From: an uncultured Lachnospiraceae bacterium
GTDB taxonomy: Bacteria > Bacillota > Clostridia > Lachnospirales > Lachnospiraceae
NCBI GenBank assembly: GCA_934394615.1
Contig: CAKRRJ010000070.1
Location: forward strand, 1-11,301
Length of the DNA: 11,301 bases
Reading direction: 5' to 3'
The position numbers and the translations under genes were made by a program. Positions 1-5,580 of the stretch are shown here, in pieces; the stretch's first letter is position 1; the number at the start of each line of letters is the position of its first letter. The notes under the pieces are model-generated. The model ran no database searches. It saw only the letters and a program-made list of their open reading frames with translations, and was not told where the DNA came from.

Positions 1-785
1 TCACCGTTGTGAACAATAATGCGGTTCGGATGAGCACGCATCCAGCTCGGATTGGTGTTGGTGCTGAAACGGGAATGCACGGTTGCGATGGCGGACTCGT
101 AATCCGGATCCTGCAGATCCTCAAAGAACTGCCGTAGTTCTTTTACGAGGAACATACCTTTGTATACAATGGTACGGCTGCTCATGGATACCACATAGGT
201 GTCGTCATTGCTCTGCTCGAATACGCGGCGTGCCACATACAGACGGCGGTCAAAGTCAAGACCTTTCTCTACCTCTGCCGGCTTTCCGATGAAGCCCTGC
301 ATGATGTAAGGCATTTTCTCTACGGCCTTGTCACCGATCTTCTCCGGGTGAGTTGGAAGGGTTCTCCAGCCAAGGAACTTCAGTCCCTCTTTCTTTACGA
401 TAACCTCCAGCATTTTTTTTGCCTGGTTTCTTGCAAGTTCATCCTGGGGGAAGAAGAACATGCCGACACCATACTCCCGGGCCTCGCCAAGCTCAATGCC
501 CAGCGGCTTTGTCACCTTCTGGAAGAATTTGTGGGAGATCTGAAGCATAATGCCGACACCGTCTCCAGTTTTTCCTTCCGCATCCTTGCCGGCGCGGTGC
601 TCCAGGTTTTCTACAATGTGAAGTGCCTGCTCTACCGTGCGGTGGCTCGGGATGCCTTTGATATTGGCTACAGCACCGATACCACAGTTGTCATGCTCAA
701 AGCTCGGGGCATAAAGACCCGGAACTTTTGCTGCAGGGGCAGAGGTGTTAGGGGATTTTGTTAAGGTTCTCTGATCGCTGTCCAT
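1..785 (-). CDS. gltB: Glutamate synthase large subunit, N-terminal part (3' end outside window)
   Basis: Only the first ~261 codons are visible; the frame is open to the left edge. They form the class II glutamine amidotransferase domain of glutamate synthase, which releases ammonia from glutamine for transfer to 2-oxoglutarate. The expected nucleophile is Cys34 in DNCGIGAVANI. In this family a short N-terminal propeptide is removed so that this Cys becomes residue 1, and the 33 residues before it fit that. Further family motifs are LEHRAGKDAEGKTGDG and FSTNTNPSW followed by HPNRIIVHNG near the edge. The ATG at 785 follows a purine-rich site (AGGAAAGGA). The gene has its own sigma-A-type promoter, and a terminator lies in the leader between promoter and start. 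The FMN/Fe-S synthase domains are not visible, so large-subunit identity rests on the amidotransferase sequence. Confidence 0.9.
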   Translation of the reverse strand, partial: MDSDQRTLTKSPNTSAPAAKVPGLYAPSFEHDNCGIGAVANIKGIPSHRTVEQALHIVENLEHRAGKDAEGKTGDGVGIMLQISHKFFQKVTKPLGIELGEAREYGVGMFFFPQDELARNQAKKMLEVIVKKEGLKFLGWRTLPTHPEKIGDKAVEKMPYIMQGFIGKPAEVEKGLDFDRRLYVARRVFEQSNDDTYVVSMSSRTIVYKGMFLVKELRQFFEDLQDPDYESAIATVHSRFSTNTNPSWMRAHPNRIIVHNG

Positions 786-821
786 AAATCATTTCCTTTC
801 CTGTTTTGTAATGGGGAAATT

Positions 822-863
822 CTAAAAAAAGAGGGCACGAAAATTCATTCTGAATTTTCGCAC
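822..863 (-). CDS. Possible 13-codon leader peptide upstream of gltB
   Basis: On the minus strand a GTG at 863 opens a frame reading (M/V)RKFRMNFRALFF and stopping at TAG (822-824). An AAGGA lies about 10 nt upstream. The frame lies entirely within the leader terminator: it starts in the 5' arm of the stem and the poly-U tract encodes the last Phe-Phe. A ribosome translating it would melt the terminator. A palindrome plus T-run yields such codons by default, so this may be coincidence. There is no homology evidence. Confidence 0.2.
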   Translation of the reverse strand: MRKFRMNFRALFF

Positions 864-867
864 CCTC
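824..867 (-). terminator. Intrinsic terminator within the gltB 5' leader (candidate attenuator)
   Basis: On the minus strand a 16-bp stem (831-846 with 852-867) with a 5-nt loop (AGAAT) is followed by seven Ts. Two stem positions are G-U wobbles in minus-strand RNA but would be A-C mismatches in plus-strand RNA, which fixes the direction. It lies downstream of the gltB promoter and about 40 nt before the gltB start, so it can end gltB transcripts prematurely. ptsH already has its own terminator at 1017-1060, so this one is not needed for ptsH. Confidence 0.85.
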
Positions 868-901
868 GCGATTTCCTTATGTGACTTTTTAAGTTGCTAC
901 G

Positions 902-930
902 ATAATACTACATATTTTCTCATTTGTAAA
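902..930 (-). promoter_or_regulatory. Sigma-A-type promoter for gltB
   Basis: The minus strand reads TTTACA (930-925), a 17-nt spacer, then TATTAT (907-902). Transcription would start near 895, giving a leader of roughly 110 nt that includes the terminator at 824-867. A-tracts upstream of the -35 box could strengthen it. No activator site was identified. Confidence 0.75.
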
Positions 931-1016
931 TCCCTTTTTTGAATTAAATTGTCAGATTATTTGTTTATTTATTGTTTTTTATATAATTATCAGTATTTTT
1001 ATGGTTTTATATACAT

Positions 1017-1060
1017 AAAAAAGGTATTTCTCGGAATTGTATTCCAAGAAATACCTTTTT
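1017..1060 (-). terminator. Intrinsic terminator of ptsH
   Basis: On the minus strand a 17-bp stem (1021-1037 with 1041-1057) with a 3-nt loop (ACA) is followed by a run of Ts. One stem position is U-G in minus-strand RNA and A-C in the other orientation, consistent with terminating ptsH, whose stop lies about 30 nt upstream. A-runs on both sides could give weak bidirectional function. Confidence 0.88.
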
Positions 1061-1091
1061 ACCATTCCTTTTTTATGTGCTCTAAGAAGAC

Positions 1092-1358
1092 TTACATTTC
1101 TCCAAGACCGCTCTCGATTGCCTTGCTTACGGTCTCCATAGCTGCTGCCTCATCCTCGCCATCGCAGATCAGGGTGATCTCGGTGCCGGACTTGATGCCT
1201 GCTGCCATTACGTTTAATACACTCTTTGCAATGATTCTCTTCTCACCGCACTCGATGATAACATCACATTTGAATTTCATAGCAGTCTGAGATAAAACTC
1301 CTGCCGGTCTTAAGTGTAATCCGGACGGATTTACAACTGTTAAATTCTTACTAAGCAT
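1092..1358 (-). CDS. ptsH: HPr phosphocarrier protein of the PTS
   Basis: This 88-residue protein has the normal HPr length. HPr takes phosphate from PEP-phosphorylated enzyme I on His15 and passes it to sugar-specific EIIA domains in the cytoplasm. His15 is at the canonical position in PSGLHLRPAG. Ser46, the regulatory site phosphorylated by HPr kinase in Bacillota, is present in AKSVLNVMAAGI. Having both residues argues for HPr rather than the His15-lacking paralogue Crh. The ATG at 1358 is preceded by AAAGGAG with about 10 nt spacing. The gene stands alone between a strong promoter (1398-1426) and a terminator (1017-1060). No enzyme I gene (ptsI) is adjacent, unlike the ptsHI operons of many Bacillota. 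Three cysteines (31, 37, 65) are present, of unknown significance. Confidence 0.95.
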   Translation of the reverse strand: MLSKNLTVVNPSGLHLRPAGVLSQTAMKFKCDVIIECGEKRIIAKSVLNVMAAGIKSGTEITLICDGEDEAAAMETVSKAIESGLGEM

Positions 1359-1397
1359 AGTTCACGTCTCCTTTAGAATTGATTTCAACCTCTATAA

Positions 1398-1426
1398 ATT
1401 TTATTACAAATTGCGACAGGTGTCAA
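1398..1426 (-). promoter_or_regulatory. Sigma-A-type promoter for ptsH
   Basis: The minus strand reads a perfect TTGACA (1426-1421), a 17-nt spacer and TAAAAT (1403-1398). The start point would be near 1391, about 33 nt before the ptsH ATG. The promoter begins only 15 nt after the queH stop codon, with no terminator in between, so some queH read-through into ptsH is likely. Confidence 0.85.
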
Positions 1427-1440
1427 GGTATTGTGTTGGA

Positions 1441-2100
1441 TCATACAGAATTTTCAATCTGATCCTGTGCAGAACGTTCCCGTTCTTCCTGCTCTCTTTT
1501 TGAGAACACACACCCACAGTAATTCTGCCGGTAAAGCCCGTATTCCGCAGATAATTCCACGGACCGCTTATAGCCGTTCTTCTTCTTGAAATCCGAAGGC
1601 AGATGCTCTGCCTTATAGATTTCAGACAGCTCCTCACCGATCTCATTGAGCTTCTGGGCGTTCTTTAACGGGCTGATGGTAAGGGTAGTGGCAAAATAAT
1701 CAAAGCCGCCCTCTGCCGCCATTTTCGCCGCTTCTTCGAGTCGCAGACGATAACAGCGGAAACAGCGCTCACCGCCCTCAGGAACCTGTTCCAGGCCGCG
1801 GCTGACCTCATAAAAGCGCTGTGGCTCATACTCGCCCACCACAAGCGTGATGGGATGCTTTGCGGGCAGGCGGTCAATGAGATGCTGCTGCTCTGCCGCC
1901 CTTTTCTCATATTCTTCTGCCGGAGAGATGTTCGGATTATAGTAAAATACCGTGATCTCAAAATAGTCCGACAGGTATTCTAATACATAACTGCTGCACG
2001 GCGCGCAGCAACTATGCAACAAGAGCCGGGGAACCCGACTCTTGCTCTCATTTTCTTTTATGACTGCTTCCAGCTCACGCTGGTAATTTCTGCGATTCAT
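1441..2100 (-). CDS. queH: Epoxyqueuosine reductase QueH
   Basis: This 219-residue protein belongs to the QueH (formerly DUF208) family, which performs the last step of queuosine synthesis, reducing epoxyqueuosine to queuosine in tRNA wobble position 34 without cobalamin. The metal- and cluster-binding cysteines of the family are visible: HSCCAPCSSY (Cys31, 32, 35), RCFRCYRLR (Cys113, 116) and NYCGC (Cys195, 197). TTLTISPLKN is also typical. I chose the ATG at 2100 because AGGAG lies about 12 nt upstream and the protein then begins a short distance before the Cys motif. The frame stays open further upstream, but that extension overlaps rpoD and is low-complexity basic sequence. The gene starts 61 nt after the rpoD stop with no promoter seen, so it is probably co-transcribed with rpoD. 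Confidence 0.93.
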   Translation of the reverse strand: MNRRNYQRELEAVIKENESKSRVPRLLLHSCCAPCSSYVLEYLSDYFEITVFYYNPNISPAEEYEKRAAEQQHLIDRLPAKHPITLVVGEYEPQRFYEVSRGLEQVPEGGERCFRCYRLRLEEAAKMAAEGGFDYFATTLTISPLKNAQKLNEIGEELSEIYKAEHLPSDFKKKNGYKRSVELSAEYGLYRQNYCGCVFSKREQEERERSAQDQIENSV

Positions 2101-2161
2101 AATATGATTCTTCTCCTGTTTCCTCGTACGCTTCCGCGTTCTGATACAGGCAAAACCTGAC

Positions 2162-3295
2162 TTACAGGAAATCGCGGATCCGTTTGCTTCTGACCGGATT
2201 GCGCAGTTTTCTGAGCGCTTTTGCCTCGATCTGACGGATACGCTCACGGGTTACGTTGAACTCTTTGCCAACTTCTTCCAGTGTGCGCGGATGACCGTCT
2301 TCCAGGCCGAAACGCAGTACGATAACCTGACGCTCACGCTCCTTCAGGTCTCCAAGCAGCGCGTCGATGTGCTCACGCAGCATAACGGACTCTACATTGC
2401 CCTCCGGCGTTACCACATTGTTGTCTGCTACAAAATCGCCCAGGTTGGAGTCGTCCTCCTCACCGATCGGGGTCTCCAGGGAAGCTGGCTCTCTGGCGAT
2501 CTGCATGATCTCCATAACCTTGTCTTCCGACATTTCCAGCGCGTCCGCAAGCTCTGTCACAGACGGCTCATAGCCAAGTTCCAGAGTCAGCTTACGCTGC
2601 ATCTTGGACATTTTGTTGATGGTCTCTACCATATGCACCGGTACACGGATCGTACGTGCCTGATCCGCAAGCGCACGGGTTACAGACTGTCTGATCCACC
2701 AAGTCGCATATGTACTCAGCTTATATCCTTTTGTATAATCAAATTTCTCGACACCCTTGATCAGTCCGAGATTGCCCTCCTGTACCAGGTCAAGGAAGCT
2801 CATGCCGCGGCCGGTATAGCGCTTTGCGATACTTACCACAAGACGCAGGTTCGCCTCGATCAGACGCTCTTTCGCGTACTCGTCGCCCTCTGCTTTCCGC
2901 TTTGCAAGAGTAAGTTCTTCCTCTGTTGTAAGCAGCGGAACGGTGCCGATCTCTTTTAAGTACATACGGACCGGATCTTCTGTTCCGATTCCCTCAAGCA
3001 GGTCTACCGCATCCAGCTCAATGTCCTCGGCGTCTTTCATGAAGCTGTCGTCCATATCTACATCATCGTCGTCGAGAAGCAGATTGTCGTCTGCAGCAAG
3101 GACAGCATCATCAATGACAGGGATTACGTCAATATTTTTTTCCTCGAGGAAGCTATAAATCTGCTCCATCTGCTCAGGACCAAGGTTATCCCCTTTAAAA
3201 AAGTCGTTGATTTCGGTGATGTCCAATGCATTATGCTTTGTTTTGGCAACTTCTACCAGCTTTTTCAGCTTATCTAAAAAATTGTCTTTTTCCAC
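2162..3295 (-). CDS. rpoD: Primary RNA polymerase sigma factor (RpoD/SigA)
   Basis: This 377-residue protein has the full plan of a primary sigma factor. Region 1.1 occupies about 1-62, an acidic linker (Asp-rich) about 62-97, region 1.2 begins at [11 protein letters not shown] (107-117), region 2 spans about 143-215 with the core-binding and -10 recognition segment [13 protein letters not shown] (196-208), region 3 about 216-300, and region 4 about 305-370 with the -35-binding helix-turn-helix near 338-357 ([13 protein letters not shown]). It directs polymerase to housekeeping promoters. The start is a GTG at 3295, preceded by AAAGGA at about 7 nt; an upstream ATG at 3303 is out of frame. 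The gene has its own promoter (3344-3372). dnaG, the usual upstream neighbour in Bacillota, is absent here, so a second rpoD-like gene elsewhere cannot be excluded. Confidence 0.96.
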   Translation of the reverse strand: MEKDNFLDKLKKLVEVAKTKHNALDITEINDFFKGDNLGPEQMEQIYSFLEEKNIDVIPVIDDAVLAADDNLLLDDDDVDMDDSFMKDAEDIELDAVDLLEGIGTEDPVRMYLKEIGTVPLLTTEEELTLAKRKAEGDEYAKERLIEANLRLVVSIAKRYTGRGMSFLDLVQEGNLGLIKGVEKFDYTKGYKLSTYATWWIRQSVTRALADQARTIRVPVHMVETINKMSKMQRKLTLELGYEPSVTELADALEMSEDKVMEIMQIAREPASLETPIGEEDDSNLGDFVADNNVVTPEGNVESVMLREHIDALLGDLKERERQVIVLRFGLEDGHPRTLEEVGKEFNVTRERIRQIEAKALRKLRNPVRSKRIRDFL

Positions 3296-3343
3296 AGTAA
3301 CATCCTTTCAGTTGAAGGTTTACGAAAGCCTACACAACATATC

Positions 3344-3372
3344 ATTATATAATATCCGGTGTCAGATTTCAA
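3344..3372 (-). promoter_or_regulatory. Sigma-A-type promoter for rpoD
   Basis: The minus strand reads TTGAAA (3372-3367), a 17-nt spacer and a perfect TATAAT (3349-3344). The start would be near 3337, about 42 nt before the GTG start. It implies that the primary sigma factor gene can be read by its own product. Confidence 0.8.
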
Positions 3373-3415
3373 CAATTATTTTCAATATTTTTACCCGTTT
3401 TTCCGGTCATGGTTT

Positions 3416-3448
3416 CGTTACTGTTCACACGTTGTGCAAACAGTAACG
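3416..3448 (-). repeat. 33-nt palindromic repeat, copy 1 (3' end of lipid kinase gene)
   Basis: The element folds into a 15-bp hairpin with a 3-nt loop (AAC in minus-strand RNA). Outer arms are CGTTACTGTT and AACAGTAACG. It matches copy 2 (4406-4438) at 30 of 33 positions. In minus-strand RNA all 15 pairs are Watson-Crick or G-U; in plus-strand RNA two would be A-C mismatches. It lacks a following T-run, so it is not an intrinsic terminator. It covers the last ten codons and the TAA stop of the kinase gene. Confidence 0.75.
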
Positions 3449-4362
3449 TGTTTTCTTCCAGCAGGCGGGCACAGAATCTCGATCTGCTGCTGGAGATTTT
3501 CTATGGAAACTTCCGTCCGGGTTCCGCCAAACTCACCATCCAGCACCCAGTCCACCGGCTCCTCTGCCTCGATTTTAAGAGAACTCGTCTTAAATTTATA
3601 GACCAGCTCGCTCTTCTCCTCCTCACGCGTCAGAAGACCGGTCACAATGCTGCTGAGTTCCAGCGGTGTTTTCGGCATGCGGATCAGAAGGACTTCAAAC
3701 AGGCCGTCATTCAGCGCGACATTCTGGTTTACCAGCCCCTTAAAACCGCCGACACTGACCGTATTGGTCACCATGCCATAAATAAAATCGCCCTCTATGG
3801 TCTCCTGTGGGCTGGTGATCTTCATGGAATAGGATTTAATAGATGCCAGGCTCTTTACGCCTTCGAGGATGTAGGCCTGATGGCCGAGCAGGTTCTTTTT
3901 GTCCTGCGGTGTCAGGTAAGATACCTCCGTAAACGCGCCAAAACCAGCCACATAGACAAAATACCGGTCACCGCAGAAACACCCGATGTCGATGGCATAC
4001 GGTTCTCCGCCCACCGCGTTTAAGGCCGCCGGAAGCATCTGTTTCGGAAGCTTTAAGCTGGACGCGAAATCATTCGTGGATCCCGCCGGAATGTAGCCGA
4101 GCTGTACCGGTTTCGAAAGCTCCATCATGCCGGAAATGACCTCGTTTAAAGTTCCGTCTCCGCCGCTGCACACGATCAGGTCTTTCTTCGCTCCATACTT
4201 TAAAACCGCGTCCCGCGCGTCGAGCTGCCTCTGTGTTACATGCACCTGGACCTGATACCCGGCGCCCGTATAAGCGTTCAGGATATCCAGCAGCCTTAAG
4301 CGGATCTTCTCCTTTCCAGATCTCGGATTGATGATCAGAAGCATCTGTTTTTTCTTTGCCAT
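3418..4362 (-). CDS. Diacylglycerol kinase/YegS family lipid kinase
   Basis: This 314-residue protein belongs to the soluble DAG kinase catalytic-domain family (DgkB/YegS-like), which phosphorylates diacylglycerol or related lipids with ATP at the membrane surface. It opens with KKKQMLLIINPRSGK (nucleotide-binding strand and loop), then the signature GGDGTLNEV (67-75) and PAGSTNDFA (92-100). Length is close to the ~300 residues usual for DgkB. I chose the ATG at 4362: GGGAGG lies 12 nt upstream and the family start follows immediately. An ATG at 4371 sits only 3 nt after the site, and one at 4392 has no site and overlaps repeat-derived DNA. The last ten codons (HVTVCTTCEQ) lie inside palindromic repeat copy 1, so the tail is probably not ancestral. 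The gene follows mutY by about 100 nt. The exact lipid substrate is not readable from sequence. Confidence 0.88.
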   Translation of the reverse strand: MAKKKQMLLIINPRSGKEKIRLRLLDILNAYTGAGYQVQVHVTQRQLDARDAVLKYGAKKDLIVCSGGDGTLNEVISGMMELSKPVQLGYIPAGSTNDFASSLKLPKQMLPAALNAVGGEPYAIDIGCFCGDRYFVYVAGFGAFTEVSYLTPQDKKNLLGHQAYILEGVKSLASIKSYSMKITSPQETIEGDFIYGMVTNTVSVGGFKGLVNQNVALNDGLFEVLLIRMPKTPLELSSIVTGLLTREEEKSELVYKFKTSSLKIEAEEPVDWVLDGEFGGTRTEVSIENLQQQIEILCPPAGRKHVTVCTTCEQ

Positions 4363-4389
4363 AACAGGCATCCGCCTCCCTTTTTCCGT

Positions 4390-4442
4390 CATCCGTTACT
4401 GTTATCGTTACTGTTCACGCGTTGCGCAAACAGCAACGGATG
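4390..4442 (-). repeat. 33-nt palindromic repeat, copy 2 (core 4406-4438) with an extra arm
   Basis: The core 4406-4438 is the second copy of the palindrome at 3416-3448, lying between mutY and the lipid kinase gene. Relative to copy 1, one inner A-T pair is replaced by G-C (both bases changed) and one outer A-U pair becomes G-U in minus-strand RNA. A third arm (4390-4403) repeats CGTTACTGTT at a 12-nt offset. It can pair over 14 positions with 4429-4442, so two mutually exclusive hairpins are possible. No T-run follows, so termination is unlikely. Confidence 0.7.
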
Positions 4443-4464
4443 TTATCCACAGTAACCATTATTT

Positions 4465-5580
4465 TCATTTTATCAGCTTTGTATACCTGCCAAAGGCATT
4501 CGGCAGGGCATACGTCGTTTTCAGTTCTTCTTTCTCCGCCGCGATATAAGCGTCCGGGATACCGCCGGTTAAACGCACCCGGTAGCCGGTCATATGCCAC
4601 TCCACATGGGAAAAGATATGTTTTGCCGGTCCGACAGGCGTGAGCTCCACAATCTCCTCCGGCTTTAAGCCAAATGCCTCCGGAATCTCCTCCGGTGACA
4701 GATGGCCTTTCCGGTTTGGAAGCTCATAGAGCGAGGCAAGAAGCCCGGTGTCATCGCGTTTGTTTAATCCCACCTGGCTGCCACATTCCAGAATGCAGAC
4801 GGTTTTGTCTTCCAGACGCCGCTTTTTCGGCGGTGTCTTGACCGGGATCTCCGCGATCAGGTCCTGTTTTCTTGCCAGGCAGATAGAAGCGAGCGGGCAC
4901 TCCGCGCAGCGCGGCTGTCCGTTTGGCACGCACACGATCGCTCCGATCTCGATAAGGCCCTGGTTAAAATGGCTCGCCCGGTCCTTCGGCATCGTCTCCC
5001 GCAGATGGTTCTCCATCCACTTCTTCGTGGAGGCTTTTAAAATATCCTCCCTGCTTGCGGTCACTCTGGAAATGACACGCAGCACGTTTCCGTCTACTGC
5101 CGGGACCGGATGGCCGAACGCGATGGACGACACTGCGCCTGCCGTGTAGCTTCCAATACCCGGAAGTTTTAACAGATCTTCATATTTTTCCGGCATATTT
5201 CCGCCGTACTCTTCCATGATGATCCCTGCCGCCTTTTTTAAGTTGCGCGCCCGGTTATAGTAACCGAGGCCCTCCCAGAGCTTCATCAGCCGGTCATCCT
5301 CCACGGAAGCCAGCGAAGCAACATCCGGCAGCGCCTCAAGAAAGCGTTCAAAATACGGTTTGACCGCCTCCACCCTGGTCTGCTGCAGCATGATCTCCGA
5401 GATCCACACGCGGTACCCCTCGGGGTTCTCACGCCATGGAAGCACGCGCGCGTGCTCCTCGTACCAGGAAAGCAGCGGACCATTCATGGCCCGCAGTCTC
5501 CCGTCCAGATCCAGCGCTTCCGCCTCCTGCTCCGCAACTTTCAAGCGGTCATACAGATGTTTCGCATCATACATATCCAT
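4465..5580 (-). CDS. mutY: A/G-specific adenine DNA glycosylase MutY
   Basis: This 371-residue enzyme removes adenine mispaired with 8-oxoguanine. The N-terminal helix-hairpin-helix glycosylase domain shows the catalytic Glu62 in WISEIMLQQT, the hairpin LPGIGSYTAGAV (139-150) and the catalytic Asp163 in AVDGNVLRV. A 4Fe-4S cluster is formed by Cys217, 225, 228 and 234, spaced C-x7-C-x2-C-x5-C, one residue longer in the first gap than in the E. coli enzyme. The C-terminal part carries the Nudix-like 8-oxoG recognition domain, with FSHVEWHM near the end. About 30 residues precede the glycosylase fold. The ATG at 5580 overlaps the birA stop by 14 nt and has AGAGG just upstream, implying translational coupling; an ATG two codons later (5574) is an alternative start. 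Confidence 0.95.
   Translation of the reverse strand: MDMYDAKHLYDRLKVAEQEAEALDLDGRLRAMNGPLLSWYEEHARVLPWRENPEGYRVWISEIMLQQTRVEAVKPYFERFLEALPDVASLASVEDDRLMKLWEGLGYYNRARNLKKAAGIIMEEYGGNMPEKYEDLLKLPGIGSYTAGAVSSIAFGHPVPAVDGNVLRVISRVTASREDILKASTKKWMENHLRETMPKDRASHFNQGLIEIGAIVCVPNGQPRCAECPLASICLARKQDLIAEIPVKTPPKKRRLEDKTVCILECGSQVGLNKRDDTGLLASLYELPNRKGHLSPEEIPEAFGLKPEEIVELTPVGPAKHIFSHVEWHMTGYRVRLTGGIPDAYIAAEKEELKTTYALPNAFGRYTKLIK

Larger units (their letters stand above)
786..1091. other. Intergenic region between ptsH and gltB
   Basis: This 306-nt AT-rich gap holds three recognisable things, all on the minus strand: the ptsH terminator (1017-1060), the gltB promoter (902-930) and a second terminator inside the gltB leader (824-867). 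The stretch 931-1016 is very AT-rich with A- and T-tracts directly upstream of the -35 box and might act as an UP element. I see no gene, tRNA or riboswitch fold in it. Confidence 0.7.

Noticed and set aside
83..764. Plus-strand open frames opposite gltB
   Set aside because: The minus frame is a clear glutamate synthase domain; the opposite frames have no domain resemblance and no convincing ribosome sites. The same holds for the plus-strand frames opposite every other gene in the window.
786..900. T-box or known riboswitch in the gltB leader
   Set aside because: The leader is only about 110 nt with about 28 nt before the terminator, too short for a T-box, and I recognise no aptamer core.
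1358..1440. Terminator for queH before the ptsH promoter
   Set aside because: Only a 4-bp GACA/TGTC stem is present, without a T-run.
2101..2161. Separate promoter for queH
   Set aside because: No pair of -35/-10 hexamers with acceptable spacing; co-transcription with rpoD is simpler.
2101..2247. 49-residue N-terminal extension of QueH into rpoD
   Set aside because: It overlaps the end of rpoD, is Arg/Lys-rich without family resemblance, and the ATG at 2100 has its own ribosome site.
3416..3448. Palindrome as an intrinsic terminator of the lipid kinase gene
   Set aside because: No T-run follows the stem on either strand, and the stem lies partly inside the coding sequence.
4363..4392. Upstream ATG starts (4371, 4392) for the lipid kinase
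   Set aside because: The ATG at 4392 has no ribosome site and abuts the repeat; the one at 4371 is only 3 nt from GGGAGG. The ATG at 4362 fits the family N-terminus.
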